A stretch of 62,043 nt of DNA from Cyanobium sp. NIES-981 (GCA_945901765.1 CAMDLO010000005.1:1-62043), one strand, 5' to 3'; positions 1 through 8,359 are shown, numbered from the stretch's first letter. Program-made: numbers and translations. The notes: generated from the sequence alone by a model not told the origin.

Positions 1-476
1 GTCGCCGTCGGAATCCCGAAGGCCACCCCCAGACCGGTTCCCGCACCCAGCACCAACAGCGGAGCGCTGCTGTCAGGGTTGCCGGCGCGGATGGTGGCCT
101 GCTGGTTGCCCTGAAGGTGGGGCAGGCCGTAGATCAGCACTGCGAAATCGTTGACCAGCTCCAGCTTGCCCCTGCCCAGACCGACTGCGGCTGCCAGCTC
201 GTCCTGGTCGAGAAGCCAGGGCAGGTTTGTGAGCCTGGCCTGGCCTCCTTCCACTGGGCCGGCCACCGCGAAGCAGGCGGCGGCTGGCTGGGCAACACGG
301 CCTGGCATTCCCACACCGGCTGAGTTGAGAAACCGCTGCACCATCGGCGTGAGGTTGTCCCACTCTGCCGAGCTATAGCGCTCTTCCCGCAGTAAATTCA
401 ACTGTTCACCTGTGTTTTCATAGAGGGCAAGCAGTGTTTTGGTGCCGCCGATATCAGCTGCTAAAAGAGTGGCCAT
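1..476 (-). CDS. glk: glucokinase, N-terminal part (runs off the left edge)
   Basis: The product phosphorylates glucose to glucose-6-phosphate with ATP in the cytoplasm, feeding glycolysis and glycogen synthesis. Reading from the ATG at 476 gives 158 residues before the window edge. The N-terminal phosphate-binding motif DIGGT is at residues 8-12, LTNLPW at 82-87, the catalytic Asn-Asp pair (LVND) at 109-110, and the second glycine-rich loop GAGTGLG at 144-150; all are typical of the bacterial glucokinase family, which is usually about 320-350 residues. The C-terminal half lies outside the window. The start overlaps the stop of the upstream sulfotransferase gene as TGATG, so the two are probably translationally coupled. 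Confidence 0.93.
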   Translation of the reverse strand, partial: MATLLAADIGGTKTLLALYENTGEQLNLLREERYSSAEWDNLTPMVQRFLNSAGVGMPGRVAQPAAACFAVAGPVEGGQARLTNLPWLLDQDELAAAVGLGRGKLELVNDFAVLIYGLPHLQGNQQATIRAGNPDSSAPLLVLGAGTGLGVAFGIPTA

Positions 477-1096
477 CAATTGCTTGTTGTGGGTCTTGTT
501 GAGATGGTCTTGGCTGAGGCGTTCATCCATGGAAATGGCTCAGCGGGGACGGAAACACCTAAAAAACCACACAGCTTTTGCCAATCATCGCCCGATTCCC
601 AGCACACTTCCAGCAGTTTGTCGGGTTGGTCTGTGAAATAGTTTCGCACTGTCGTGTTGTGACATCTGTAAACATTGATATGGTGCTCTGGATTTAAAAG
701 TGGATCCTCGTAGCCATAGATATATTTGCGAAATGGTTTCTGGGATCCGGAGCTTGCGGCCGAGATGTTGTCAGTTGCCGCCTGACGCATGATCTGATTG
801 ACAAGGCTTTGAAACCATTTTTGTTCGTCACACCTGGTTGTTAATATGAACTTTGCATCGGGGAAATATTCATTTGCCTGTCGAAAGAGTAGTGGCCATG
901 GCCAATCATCAAATGAATCGGCGGATTCCATGTCCGTAAGGATCTGATCAGTTCGCCCCTTGAGCCAAAGATCGAAATGATGGCGACTAAGGCTGATGTG
1001 TCGATAGCCCAATGTTCGCAGGCAGTGGGCCAGGGTTTTGGTTCCAGTCTTGTGGAAGCCGATCCCTATCACCTTGGACCTTGAATTGGGGTTCAT
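476..1096 (-). CDS. sulfotransferase family protein (Sulfotransfer_4-like)
   Basis: A 206-residue protein that probably transfers a sulfate group from PAPS to an unknown acceptor. The 5'-phosphosulfate loop GFHKTGTKTL is at residues 13-22. The strand FILTTR at 83-88, followed by a Trp-containing helix, fits the 3'-phosphate-binding region. I see no signal peptide or membrane segment. The gene starts 9 bases after thrS and its stop is fused to the glk start as TGATG, so it sits inside a housekeeping operon. By eye its DNA is clearly richer in A and T than thrS and its codons differ, which suggests recent acquisition. The acceptor substrate cannot be told from sequence. Confidence 0.8.
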   Translation of the reverse strand: MNPNSRSKVIGIGFHKTGTKTLAHCLRTLGYRHISLSRHHFDLWLKGRTDQILTDMESADSFDDWPWPLLFRQANEYFPDAKFILTTRCDEQKWFQSLVNQIMRQAATDNISAASSGSQKPFRKYIYGYEDPLLNPEHHINVYRCHNTTVRNYFTDQPDKLLEVCWESGDDWQKLCGFLGVSVPAEPFPWMNASAKTISTRPTTSN

Positions 1097-1105
1097 CTCT
1101 TGAGC

Positions 1106-2974
1106 TCAGTCTGCCTCTGAGGCCTCCGTATCCCAGGTGAGGCCCCCGAGCTTGAGCCGGTCGGCCCTGATGGCGGCTCCTACCAGTTGCTCCTGATCAA
1201 AGCAACCCAGATCCGCCTCGCGGCGGCTGCGCAGACTCACCTGGCCGCTTTCAGCCTCCTTGGCCCCGATCACCGCCAGCACTGGAATCTTCATCTGTTC
1301 GCCGTTACGGATCAGCTTGCCGAGACGATCGCCCGAGTGATCGACCGTGGCGCGGATGCCTGCCGCCCGGAGCTGGCTCAGCACCTGCTCGGCGTAGGGA
1401 CGCACCTCATCGGTGACCGGCAGCAGGCGGATCTGCTCGGGGGCCAGCCAGAAGGGGAAATCGCCGGCGTAGTTCTCGGTCATGATCCCGAAGAAACGCT
1501 CCAGGGAGCCGAAGATGGCGCGGTGGATCATGATCGGGCGCTGGCGCGTTCCATCGGCGGCCACATACTCCAGATCGAATCGCTCGGGCAGGTTGAAGTC
1601 GAGCTGGATTGTGGAGCACTGCCACATTCGACCGATGGCGTCTTCGATCTTGAGGTCGATCTTGGGGCCGTAGAAGGCGCCGCCGCCTGCGTCGATCTTG
1701 TAGGCCCAGCCCTTGCGTTCGAGGGCTTCGGTCAGGCCCCTGGTGGCCAGCTCCCAGACTTCATCCTCGCCGATTGATTTCTCCGGCCGGGTGGAGAGGT
1801 TGATCTCGTAATTGCGGAAATCGAAGGTGGAGAGGATCTGCTCGGTGAGATCGAGGATCGCCAGGATCTCATCGCTGATCTGATCCGGCAGGCAGAACAC
1901 GTGGGCATCGTCCTGGGTGAAGCCGCGCACCCGCATCAAGCCGTGCATCACGCCAGGTCGCTCATAGCGATACACGGTGCCCAGCTCGGCCCAGCGGATC
2001 GGCAGGTCCCGGTAGCTGCGCAACCTGCTGGCATAGGTCAGCACGTGGAACGGGCAGTTCATCGGCTTGAGCTGGTACTGCCGCTCATCCACCTGCATCG
2101 GGCCGAACATGCTTTCGGCGTAGAAGTCGAGGTGGCCTGAGGTCTTCCAGAGGCTGATGTCGGCCACGTGGGGGGTGTAAAGCAGCTCGTAGCCAGCCTT
2201 GAAATGCAGATCCCGCCACAGTTCTTCGATCAACAGGCGCATGCGGGCGCCGCGTGGATGCCAGAACACCAGGCCCGCACCGGCTTCATCTTCAATGGAG
2301 AACAGATCCAGATCGGTGCCGATGCGGCGGTGGTCGCGGCGCAGGGCTTCCTGCTTGCGGCGCTGGTATTCGGCAAGCTGCTCCGGCGTTTCCCAGGCCG
2401 TGCCGTAGATGCGCTGCAGCTGGGCGTTGCGTTCATCACCGCGCCAGTAGGCGCCAGCCACGCTCTCCAGCTCAAAGGCCTTGGCATTGAGCTCACTGGT
2501 GTTGGCCACGTGTGGGCCGGCGCAGAGATCCCACCACTCCTCTCCCAGGGTGTAGAGGGTGATCGGTTCGTTGATGCCGGCCAGGATCTCCAGCTTGTAG
2601 GGCTCGTTCTGGGCTTGGATTCGCCGTTCGGCCTCTGCACGGCCCACCTCCAGGCGCTGGAGGGGCAGCTTTTTGTTGATGATCCGGATCATCTCCTTCT
2701 TGATGGCCTTCAGGTCGGCCTCGGTGAAGGGGTCCGGATTGTCGAAGTCGTAATAGAAACCGCTCTCGGTCCAGGGACCGATGGTCACCTGGGCCTTGGG
2801 AAACAGCTTCTGCACCGCCATCGCCATCACGTGGCTCATCGAGTGACGGATGCGGAGCAGCTGCTCGCTCTCGCTGGTTTTTGGCAAGGCCATGGCCGCC
2901 GCTTCGCCCGGCCCGGATGGGATCGCCTTCCCAGTCGCAGCGGCCTGATCGGAGCTGGAGGCGGCAGGGGGCAC
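1106..2974 (-). CDS. thrS: threonyl-tRNA synthetase
   Basis: Charges tRNA-Thr with threonine. The protein has 622 residues from a GTG start, or 595 from an internal ATG at 2893. After a low-complexity leader it goes straight into the second N-terminal (editing) domain: HSMSH at residues 44-48 and CAGPH further on supply the HxxxH...CxxxH editing site. The class II core follows, with MNCPFH (zinc Cys), the motif 2 region TVYRYE...GLMRVRGF and QDDAHVFC, and then a C-terminal anticodon-binding domain. The TGS (N1) domain found at the front of E. coli ThrRS is not seen. First gene of a probable thrS-sulfotransferase-glk operon, divergent from the DUF2605 gene. Confidence 0.96.
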   Translation of the reverse strand: MPPAASSSDQAAATGKAIPSGPGEAAAMALPKTSESEQLLRIRHSMSHVMAMAVQKLFPKAQVTIGPWTESGFYYDFDNPDPFTEADLKAIKKEMIRIINKKLPLQRLEVGRAEAERRIQAQNEPYKLEILAGINEPITLYTLGEEWWDLCAGPHVANTSELNAKAFELESVAGAYWRGDERNAQLQRIYGTAWETPEQLAEYQRRKQEALRRDHRRIGTDLDLFSIEDEAGAGLVFWHPRGARMRLLIEELWRDLHFKAGYELLYTPHVADISLWKTSGHLDFYAESMFGPMQVDERQYQLKPMNCPFHVLTYASRLRSYRDLPIRWAELGTVYRYERPGVMHGLMRVRGFTQDDAHVFCLPDQISDEILAILDLTEQILSTFDFRNYEINLSTRPEKSIGEDEVWELATRGLTEALERKGWAYKIDAGGGAFYGPKIDLKIEDAIGRMWQCSTIQLDFNLPERFDLEYVAADGTRQRPIMIHRAIFGSLERFFGIMTENYAGDFPFWLAPEQIRLLPVTDEVRPYAEQVLSQLRAAGIRATVDHSGDRLGKLIRNGEQMKIPVLAVIGAKEAESGQVSLRSRREADLGCFDQEQLVGAAIRADRLKLGGLTWDTEASEAD

Positions 2975-3029
2975 GGAAAACGTCTTGAAGCGAGGTCCGA
3001 TCCTACGCAGCGGTTTCTAGGCTGCCTGG

Positions 3030-3398
3030 ATGACAACACCCCAGCCACTGCCGGAGTCCGGAGCTGATCTGCTTGAGCACCTGCTGGGTTCTCTCCTGGC
3101 CGATTTTCGCTTCTGGTTCGAGCGGGGTGAGCTGCTTCTGGATCTCTGCCCCGACCAGGTGATGGCCGCGGCTGATCGCCGCAGACTGCGGGAGCGGCTG
3201 CGGCAGGCGACCCTGGAGCTGGCTGCGGCCAGCAGTCTGCGTCAGGCTGCGCCGGTGCCTATGGCTGTGGGGCTCGACGCCATGGCCCCCTGGCACCAGC
3301 TGGTGGTGGAGGTGTGGTCGTTGGCTCGTCGGCTCCGCCATCAGCAGATCCCCTTGCCGCAGCTGTCCTGGCCGGAGCCACCCCAGTTCAGGGGCTGA
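3030..3398 (+). CDS. DUF2605 family protein
   Basis: A 122-residue protein of unknown function that I recognise as the cyanobacterial DUF2605 family. Its middle reads LLADFRFWFERGELLL and its end carries a conserved-looking MAPWHQLVVEVW segment. It appears soluble and mostly helical, with no signal peptide or membrane span. It diverges from thrS (55 bases apart) and converges on the lysozyme-like gene; the stop codons of the two genes lie in one hairpin (3394-3420). No catalytic motif is visible and I propose no function. Confidence 0.8.
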   Translation: MTTPQPLPESGADLLEHLLGSLLADFRFWFERGELLLDLCPDQVMAAADRRRLRERLRQATLELAAASSLRQAAPVPMAVGLDAMAPWHQLVVEVWSLARRLRHQQIPLPQLSWPEPPQFRG

Positions 3399-3420
3399 GT
3401 GCGGAGCGCTCCGCTTCAGC
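3394..3420. terminator. hairpin spanning two convergent stop codons
   Basis: An imperfect inverted repeat: arm GCTGAGTGCGGAGC, then arm GCTCCGCTTCAGC, including the perfect palindrome GCGGAGCGCTCCGC (3401-3414). It contains the TGA of the plus-strand DUF2605 gene at its left end and the TGA of the minus-strand lysozyme-like gene at its right end. It would act on both strands. There is no T-run on either side, so it may be an mRNA-end stabiliser rather than an intrinsic terminator. Confidence 0.45.
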
Positions 3421-4003
3421 TCTGGCGCTGGTGACGGGACAGGGCCGTGCGATAGAACGCCATCAGGTCTTCACGGCGTTTCACCGGCTGGCCGTAGTAA
3501 CTGAATCCGGCCATGGTGGGCAGTGATGCCCACTCGGGCGCCAATTTGGCGAGGACGCCCGGCGTGAGCCCATTTCGATCGAACTGATCGAGGGCGCCCC
3601 GCCGCCGCACCAGGTGCAGAGCTGCCTGGTCCTGGTTGTGCGGGGCGAAGGTCGTCAGTCCGAGCTGACGGGCCACAGCGTTCCAGGTGCCAGGCAGGAA
3701 CTGGTAGGCGCCAGCGGCGGCACTGGTGTATCGCCGCCTCACGGTGATCTGCGGATGCTGATCCAGCCGCTCCACCAGGCTGCCGCCATAGATCATGCGG
3801 TATCCCTCGTCAGCGCCACCGGTCCAGGTGCCCTCCGCAAAACGGATCGTGTCGAGCAGGGCCCGCCGCTCCGGCGTCAGGGCATAGGGCGCGGCGGCCG
3901 CCGGCTGGGTCGGACGAGCCGACAAGGTCGCTGCCGACGCAGGCAGTTCAGGTCGCGCTGTGAAGGCTGGTGCAGCCATCGGCAGCAGCGAGGCCAGGCC
4001 CAT
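3416..4003 (-). CDS. secreted lysozyme-like muramidase, GH104 / phage lambda R type
   Basis: Probably cleaves the glycan strand of peptidoglycan in the periplasm as a lytic transglycosylase. From about residue 43 the protein follows phage lambda endolysin R: FAEGT (probable catalytic Glu57), GYRMIYGG, HP, SAAAGAYQF (94-102), TW, a QLGL...QDQAAL stretch, RRGAL, and WASLP. The N-terminal 40 residues are Ala/Pro-rich and hydrophobic. The frame stays open upstream to about 4096 with a more convincing signal-peptide core (RSLLTRLYSLTVW), but there is no ATG, GTG or TTG there, so the true start could be a CTG at 4036. No phage genes are nearby. Confidence 0.8.
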   Translation of the reverse strand: MGLASLLPMAAPAFTARPELPASAATLSARPTQPAAAAPYALTPERRALLDTIRFAEGTWTGGADEGYRMIYGGSLVERLDQHPQITVRRRYTSAAAGAYQFLPGTWNAVARQLGLTTFAPHNQDQAALHLVRRRGALDQFDRNGLTPGVLAKLAPEWASLPTMAGFSYYGQPVKRREDLMAFYRTALSRHQRQS

Positions 4004-4209
4004 GGACCAGACGGTGAGGGAGTAGAGGCGAGTCAGAAGCGATCGGAGTCGTTGGCACCGACCTTGAGGGTTGCCCCCCAGTCCCTGCCACCCCCTTCAA
4101 TCCGATCTGGACAGATCCCCGTTTGTGTGCATTTGCAGATCGAACACGATGAGACCAAGTCGGGACAGCTGTTCAGCTGGACGCCTAGGTGGAAGCACTC
4201 AGGACCAAC

Positions 4210-4226
4210 GATCAGCTTCGCTGATC
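4210..4226. other. small perfect hairpin in the lysozyme-trpS gap
   Basis: GATCAGC, loop TTC, GCTGATC: a 7-bp perfect stem with a 3-base loop in the 282-base gap (4004-4285) downstream of trpS on the minus strand. No T-run follows on either strand, so it is not a classic intrinsic terminator. I see nothing else in this gap apart from the possible N-terminal extension of the lysozyme gene. Confidence 0.35.
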
Positions 4227-4285
4227 AATCCCGAAGAAAAGATTAAGTACCTTGGCGGACTGTCTGGCTGGCCCGTTTCCGCCGA

Positions 4286-5317
4286 TCAGCGGCCGACCGG
4301 CAGAAATCCGAGGGCCCGGCGCACCCGTTCAAGGGTGATCTGGGCCACCGCGTCGGCCCGCAGGCGGCCCTGCTCCAGCACGGCCTTCAAAGCGCCTGGG
4401 TCCTGGCGCCACTGTTGGTAGCGCTCCTGCACGGGCCTGAGCGCCTCGCAGGTCGCCTCCGCGAGCATCGGCTTGAACTTCCCCCAGCCCATGGCGGCGC
4501 ACTCCTGAGCGGCCGTGTCCCGGTCCTTGCCGCTGAGCAGCGCGTAGAGACCGAGCAGGTTGTCGGCTTCCGGGCGTTCGGGGTTGCCGAACTCCAGGCC
4601 TAGCGCCGCGTCGGTCTTGGCCCGTTTGATCTTGCGGGTGATCAGCTCGGGCGGATCCAGCAGGGTGATCCGGGACCCTTCGTTCGGGTCGCTCTTGCTC
4701 ATCTTGCTGCGGCCATCGGTCAGGCTCATCACCCGGGCCCCGTCCCTGAGGATCAGCGGTGCAGGCACCTTGAGAATCGGTTCCGGCTCCCCATCGCTGC
4801 CTCTGGGAGCGAAGCGCGCGTTGATGCGCTGCTGGGCGATGTCGCGGGCCAGCTCCAGGTGCTGTTTCTGGTCTTCGCCAACGGGCACCAGATCGGCGTC
4901 GTAGAGAAGAATGTCTGCCGCCATCAACACCGGGTAATCAAGCAGCCCGACCGACACCTGATCGCCCTGCCGGAGTGCCTTTTCCTTGAACTGGATCATG
5001 CGCTCCAGCCAGTTGAGCGGCGTGACGCAGTTCAGCAGCCAGGCCAGCTCGCTGTGGGCCGGCACCTGGCTCTGCACGAACACCGTCGAGCGCTCGGGGT
5101 CGATGCCGCAGGCCAGGTAGAGCGCCGCCGTGGTGAGGGTGTCCTCCGCCAGTCGGGAGGCATCGTGGGGGACGGTGATCGCATGCAGATCCACCACACA
5201 GAAATAGGTGTCGTGGCTGTGCTGCAGGTCCACCCAATTGCGGATCGCTCCGAGCCAGTTGCCCAGATGGAGGGCCCCGGTGGGTTGGACGCCAGAGAGA
5301 ACCCGGGGCCTGCTCAT
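4286..5317 (-). CDS. trpS: tryptophanyl-tRNA synthetase
   Basis: Charges tRNA-Trp with tryptophan. A 343-residue class I synthetase of normal bacterial length. The HIGH-type motif HLGN is at residues 17-20 after SGVQPTGA, and KMSKS is at 205-209. The region GEDQKQHLELARDIA, typical of the bacterial enzyme, precedes it. It begins 5 bases after the stop of the upstream hypothetical gene, so the two are probably co-transcribed. Confidence 0.97.
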   Translation of the reverse strand: MSRPRVLSGVQPTGALHLGNWLGAIRNWVDLQHSHDTYFCVVDLHAITVPHDASRLAEDTLTTAALYLACGIDPERSTVFVQSQVPAHSELAWLLNCVTPLNWLERMIQFKEKALRQGDQVSVGLLDYPVLMAADILLYDADLVPVGEDQKQHLELARDIAQQRINARFAPRGSDGEPEPILKVPAPLILRDGARVMSLTDGRSKMSKSDPNEGSRITLLDPPELITRKIKRAKTDAALGLEFGNPERPEADNLLGLYALLSGKDRDTAAQECAAMGWGKFKPMLAEATCEALRPVQERYQQWRQDPGALKAVLEQGRLRADAVAQITLERVRRALGFLPVGR

Positions 5318-5322
5318 CGGGC

Positions 5323-5865
5323 TCAGGCCTCCTCCACCGCGGCGGTGCCTGCCGCCAGGTCAGCCTCGGCAGCAGGGCTGGGCTGGTCACTGGGGGGTAT
5401 CTCCTCGGCAGGGCTGGCCTGCGAGGACGCGTCGACGGGCTCGTCGTCCGGCGCTTCGGTGCGATCTGGATCACTCTGGTCAGGCTCCATCGCCGCCGCC
5501 TCAGCGACGGGCTCTTCCTGCTCGACGACCGGCGCAGGCCGGGAGGGACGGGCAAACGGATCAACCCGGGGCTTCCGCTCCGGCCGTGGACCCCGATCCC
5601 GGTCTTCCCCGCGGGGAGGACGGCCGTCCGGCTGGGAGCGCTGCTGGGCGATCAGCTCATCCAGCTTGCCCTCCTCCAGCATCTGACCGAGTGCCCGCAC
5701 CGAAAAACCCAGCACGGCAACGGTGGAGCGCAGCCGGAAGGCCTCCTGCAGAGCCCGCGCGGCACGCATCTCGTTGTCGCTGAGCCGGATGCGGAATCCA
5801 CCCGGTTCCCGGTTCCCACCGGGACGCCCCCCCTGTTGGGGCGTTCTGCTCGTCTCGTCAGTCAT
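5323..5865 (-). CDS. conserved picocyanobacterial hypothetical protein, acidic tail
   Basis: 180 residues, function unknown. A Gly/Pro-rich start (about 1-22) is followed by a compact helical block, roughly residues 24-75, with RIRLSDNEMRAARALQEAF and SVRALGQMLEEGKLDELI. The remainder is disordered: Arg/Pro-rich at first, then strongly acidic with many Ala, Glu, Asp and Pro. The ordered block looks like a small nucleic-acid- or protein-binding unit, but that is only an impression. It lies directly upstream of trpS with a 5-base gap, so it is likely expressed with it. Confidence 0.72.
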   Translation of the reverse strand: MTDETSRTPQQGGRPGGNREPGGFRIRLSDNEMRAARALQEAFRLRSTVAVLGFSVRALGQMLEEGKLDELIAQQRSQPDGRPPRGEDRDRGPRPERKPRVDPFARPSRPAPVVEQEEPVAEAAAMEPDQSDPDRTEAPDDEPVDASSQASPAEEIPPSDQPSPAAEADLAAGTAAVEEA

Positions 5866-5881
5866 GACGGCAACCTTGGGG

Positions 5882-6403
5882 TCAGGCGCAAGTGTGCCGC
5901 ATCGACTGACGGGATCCCTGTAGCCAGAGCACCTGGTGCGGTTCGCGGCTGCCCGCTCGACCGAGCACCACCAGCGGCAGCCGACGCCGCTGATCGGGAA
6001 ACTGGCAGCGGTAGTGCCTCAGCAGCGTCAGATAGCGGTCGAGGGTCCACTGATGGGGGTGCGTCTCCTGCTGGCGCCAGTGATGACGCAGGGCCTGCTG
6101 CCAGGCCCCACTGCCGAAGTCCCGCCGGCAGAGCAACTCCGCCTGCCAGCTGTCCAGACCAGAGCGGGCCAGTTCGCGGTACCGCACCAGTTCCGGTGCG
6201 TCAGCGCTGGCATCGGGAGGCAGCTCCTGCGCCAGGTCCTGAACCGGCACGGCCCACAGCCGCAGCCAGCAGCGATCCAGCAGGACCACCGGCAGCGACC
6301 CACACCAGTGGGTGGCCTGGGCCAGTTCGTCTTGCCAGCCGGCGAGGCGGGCCCGCTGGGTGCGGCTCAGCCAGGCCAGCAGGCCAGGGCTGAACGCCTC
6401 CAT
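5882..6403 (-). CDS. hypothetical protein
   Basis: 173 residues from the ATG at 6403; the frame is open further upstream, but that part (Pro/Arg/Asp-rich) does not look like protein. The product is rich in Trp, Leu, Arg and Gln, with WLSRTQRARLAGWQDEL near the start and HHWRQQETHPHQWTLDRYL in the middle. No signal peptide, membrane span or known motif is visible. It lies 16 bases upstream of the 5323-5865 gene on the same strand, so a three-gene unit with trpS is likely. Function not recognised. Confidence 0.6.
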   Translation of the reverse strand: MEAFSPGLLAWLSRTQRARLAGWQDELAQATHWCGSLPVVLLDRCWLRLWAVPVQDLAQELPPDASADAPELVRYRELARSGLDSWQAELLCRRDFGSGAWQQALRHHWRQQETHPHQWTLDRYLTLLRHYRCQFPDQRRRLPLVVLGRAGSREPHQVLWLQGSRQSMRHTCA

Positions 6404-6629
6404 GGCAGGTGGTGTGTCGTCTGGCGGAGCGTTCCGGCACCGGCTCGACGGCGGCGCAAGTGGCTGCTCATGGCGGTGTCGCCCATCGCTCAGGTGGCCA
6501 GGGTCAGGCTGATCGATGTTCGAATTCCCGTTGGAAGGGCAGGCCATCGGTCCCGGGTCGCCATCAGACCATCCAGGGTATTGGCATCGTCACGGTGGCC
6601 GAGCCGCTGATCGCTGAGCTAAAGAGACG

Positions 6630-8093
6630 ATGCTTGCCGGCCCTGCGTTGACCTCCCCGCTGCCCACCGGTCGTTCCAGTACCGGTCTCGCGATCCGCTC
6701 CGGTGTGGAGCCCCAACCGGTTCTCAGCGGTCTCGGCCTGGCCGTGCCGGTGCTGCAGCGCTGGTGGCCGGCTGCCGCCGCTGTGGTCGCCGGCAGCGTG
6801 GCGATCGACGCGGTCGGCCATCTGCTCCATCTGCCGCTGATGGCAGCCGGGGCTGGCGCTGCAGGCCTGCTGCTGGTCTGGACCTGGCGTCGGGCGCCTG
6901 CGGACCCCATCAGCAGCCGATCAACGGACGCGGCGGGCTGGTTGCAGCGGCTCGAACGTCTCCTGACCCAGTTCGATCAGCTGGAAGCGGATCTGCCGGA
7001 TGACAGCGATGCTCCGCTGGTGGCGTTGGCCCGACGCGAACGCCTGGAGCAGCTCCGGCTGCAGGTGACGGCTCCAGGCCTGCAGCTGGCGGTGGTCGGG
7101 GCCGTGCCCGCCCTGGTGCCCTGGCGCGATGCGGTCGCTTCCAGCCTGCAGGGGGCCGCGGCCCTCACCCTGCACTGGTCCAGGCCCCTACCTTCCGCCA
7201 CCGGCTCCTGGCATTGGCCGGAACCGTTCGCCAGCTGCGATCTCCTGCTGTACTGCCTCAGGCCACCTCTGCTGGCTTCCGATCTGCGCTGGCTTCAGGC
7301 GCTCCCGGCCGGTCAGCCCCTCTGGATCCTGCTGCTTCTCCCCCCCGGGGGGGACGCCACGCTGGCGGAGCGGGAGCTTCGGCATCAGGTCCCGGCCGAG
7401 CGGACGCTGCAGCTGTTGTGTCTGCAGGATGGTGGTGCTGTCGATGCGGCGTTGCAGCCGCTGGCAGCCCAGCTCGTGCGCGAGGGCAGGCAGCTGCGCC
7501 GTCAGTGCCGCGAGCGCTGTCTTGCAGACCAGCATCGCCGCTGGCAGGCCGACCTCGAGACCTTGCGCCGCTCGCGCCTCCGCGTGCTGCAGCAGCGCAC
7601 CCAGTGGATCGTGGCGGCGGCCGTGGTGGTGGCACCGCTGCCCAGCCTCGACCTGCTGGTGCTGGCGGTGGCCAACGGCCTGATGGTCAGGGAGATGGCA
7701 CGGCTGTGGGATTGCCCCTGGTCGGCCGACCAGCTGCGGGCAACGGCTCTGGAGCTGGCCCGCGCCTCCCTCACCCTGGGCCTGGTGGAGTGGACCGGTC
7801 AGAGCCTGGCTGCCGTTGTGAAGTGGCACGGCGCCACCTGGCTGCTTGGCAGCACCGTGCAGGCGCTCAGCGCCGCCTATCTCACCCGGGTGGTCAGTCA
7901 TGCCATGGCCGACACCCTGGCCCGTTCCGCCGGCGTTGCCGAGCCCGATCTGGAGCGAATCCGCCGTGAGGCTCCGCTGCTGGTGGCCCAGGCCGCCGAA
8001 CGGGAGCGTCTGGACTGGCAGGCGTTCGTCCAGCAAGGTCGTCGCTGGCTGTCCGAGCAGGCTGCTGGGCCGCTGACGTCAGCCTCCGCCTGA
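6630..8093 (+). CDS. DUF697 family membrane protein
   Basis: 487 residues. Two hydrophobic segments near residues 48-88 are followed by a domain resembling a degenerate small GTPase: VVGAVPALVPW sits where a P-loop would be but lacks the GKS/T signature, and later strands such as LLLYCLRPPLL and LWILLLLPP fit the core. The C-terminal third carries a DUF697-type region with PLPSLDLLVLAVANGLMV, MARLWDCPW and LGLVEWTGQ. This family (TIGR01620/YcjF-like) is common in cyanobacteria; its function is unknown. It reads toward psbA, with 266 bases between. If the GTPase part is real, it probably does not hydrolyse nucleotide. Confidence 0.78.
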   Translation: MLAGPALTSPLPTGRSSTGLAIRSGVEPQPVLSGLGLAVPVLQRWWPAAAAVVAGSVAIDAVGHLLHLPLMAAGAGAAGLLLVWTWRRAPADPISSRSTDAAGWLQRLERLLTQFDQLEADLPDDSDAPLVALARRERLEQLRLQVTAPGLQLAVVGAVPALVPWRDAVASSLQGAAALTLHWSRPLPSATGSWHWPEPFASCDLLLYCLRPPLLASDLRWLQALPAGQPLWILLLLPPGGDATLAERELRHQVPAERTLQLLCLQDGGAVDAALQPLAAQLVREGRQLRRQCRERCLADQHRRWQADLETLRRSRLRVLQQRTQWIVAAAVVVAPLPSLDLLVLAVANGLMVREMARLWDCPWSADQLRATALELARASLTLGLVEWTGQSLAAVVKWHGATWLLGSTVQALSAAYLTRVVSHAMADTLARSAGVAEPDLERIRREAPLLVAQAAERERLDWQAFVQQGRRWLSEQAAGPLTSASA

Positions 8094-8359
8094 GCGCGGC
8101 CAGGCCCGTGTTTTCACATTCCTTGATCAATCTCGTGTCGAGAGGTGAAGCTCCTGCACGTTTGATTGCATCTGCAGGTCATACCGCCCGTGGTCCGTAT
8201 TGTTTTGTTCATCTTCCCTGCGGTTGTTCCGATCTCCTCACCCGATCCTGATAGGCCGGGCCTGAGCGTTGTCTGAGGTTTCAGGTCAGGCGGGTGAGGC
8301 CGGGCGGGCGCTGGGGAAGAACCCTGTTCTGATTCCCTCCACTCCTTGAGGACTGTGTC
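8094..8359 (+). promoter_or_regulatory. psbA upstream region
   Basis: A 266-base gap that must hold the psbA promoter and leader. I could not find a convincing -35/-10 pair; TTGATT at 8162 and TGATAG near 8250 are possible elements but are badly spaced with respect to partners. A 9-bp direct repeat AGGCCGGGC occurs at 8253-8261 and 8297-8305, 44 bp apart. The stretch 8200-8230 is locally T-rich. The gene's ribosome site is at 8348-8352. Confidence 0.45.
8348..8352 (+). promoter_or_regulatory. psbA ribosome binding site
   Basis: GAGGA, 7 bases before the psbA ATG. It is one of the clearest Shine-Dalgarno sequences in the window and fixes the start of this highly expressed gene. Confidence 0.75.

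Noticed and set aside
6515-6530. tRNA-like GTTCGAATTCC
   Set aside because: There is no acceptor or anticodon stem around it; I found no tRNA gene anywhere in the window.
6404-6547. N-terminal extension of the 5882-6403 hypothetical gene
   Set aside because: The added residues are Pro/Asp/Arg-rich without order and an ATG at 6403 gives a compact protein.
8160-8260. Sigma-70 promoter for psbA (TTGATT with TCATAC, or TGATAG)
   Set aside because: Spacing is 11 or more than 30 bases, so neither pair is credible; the region is listed only as upstream DNA.
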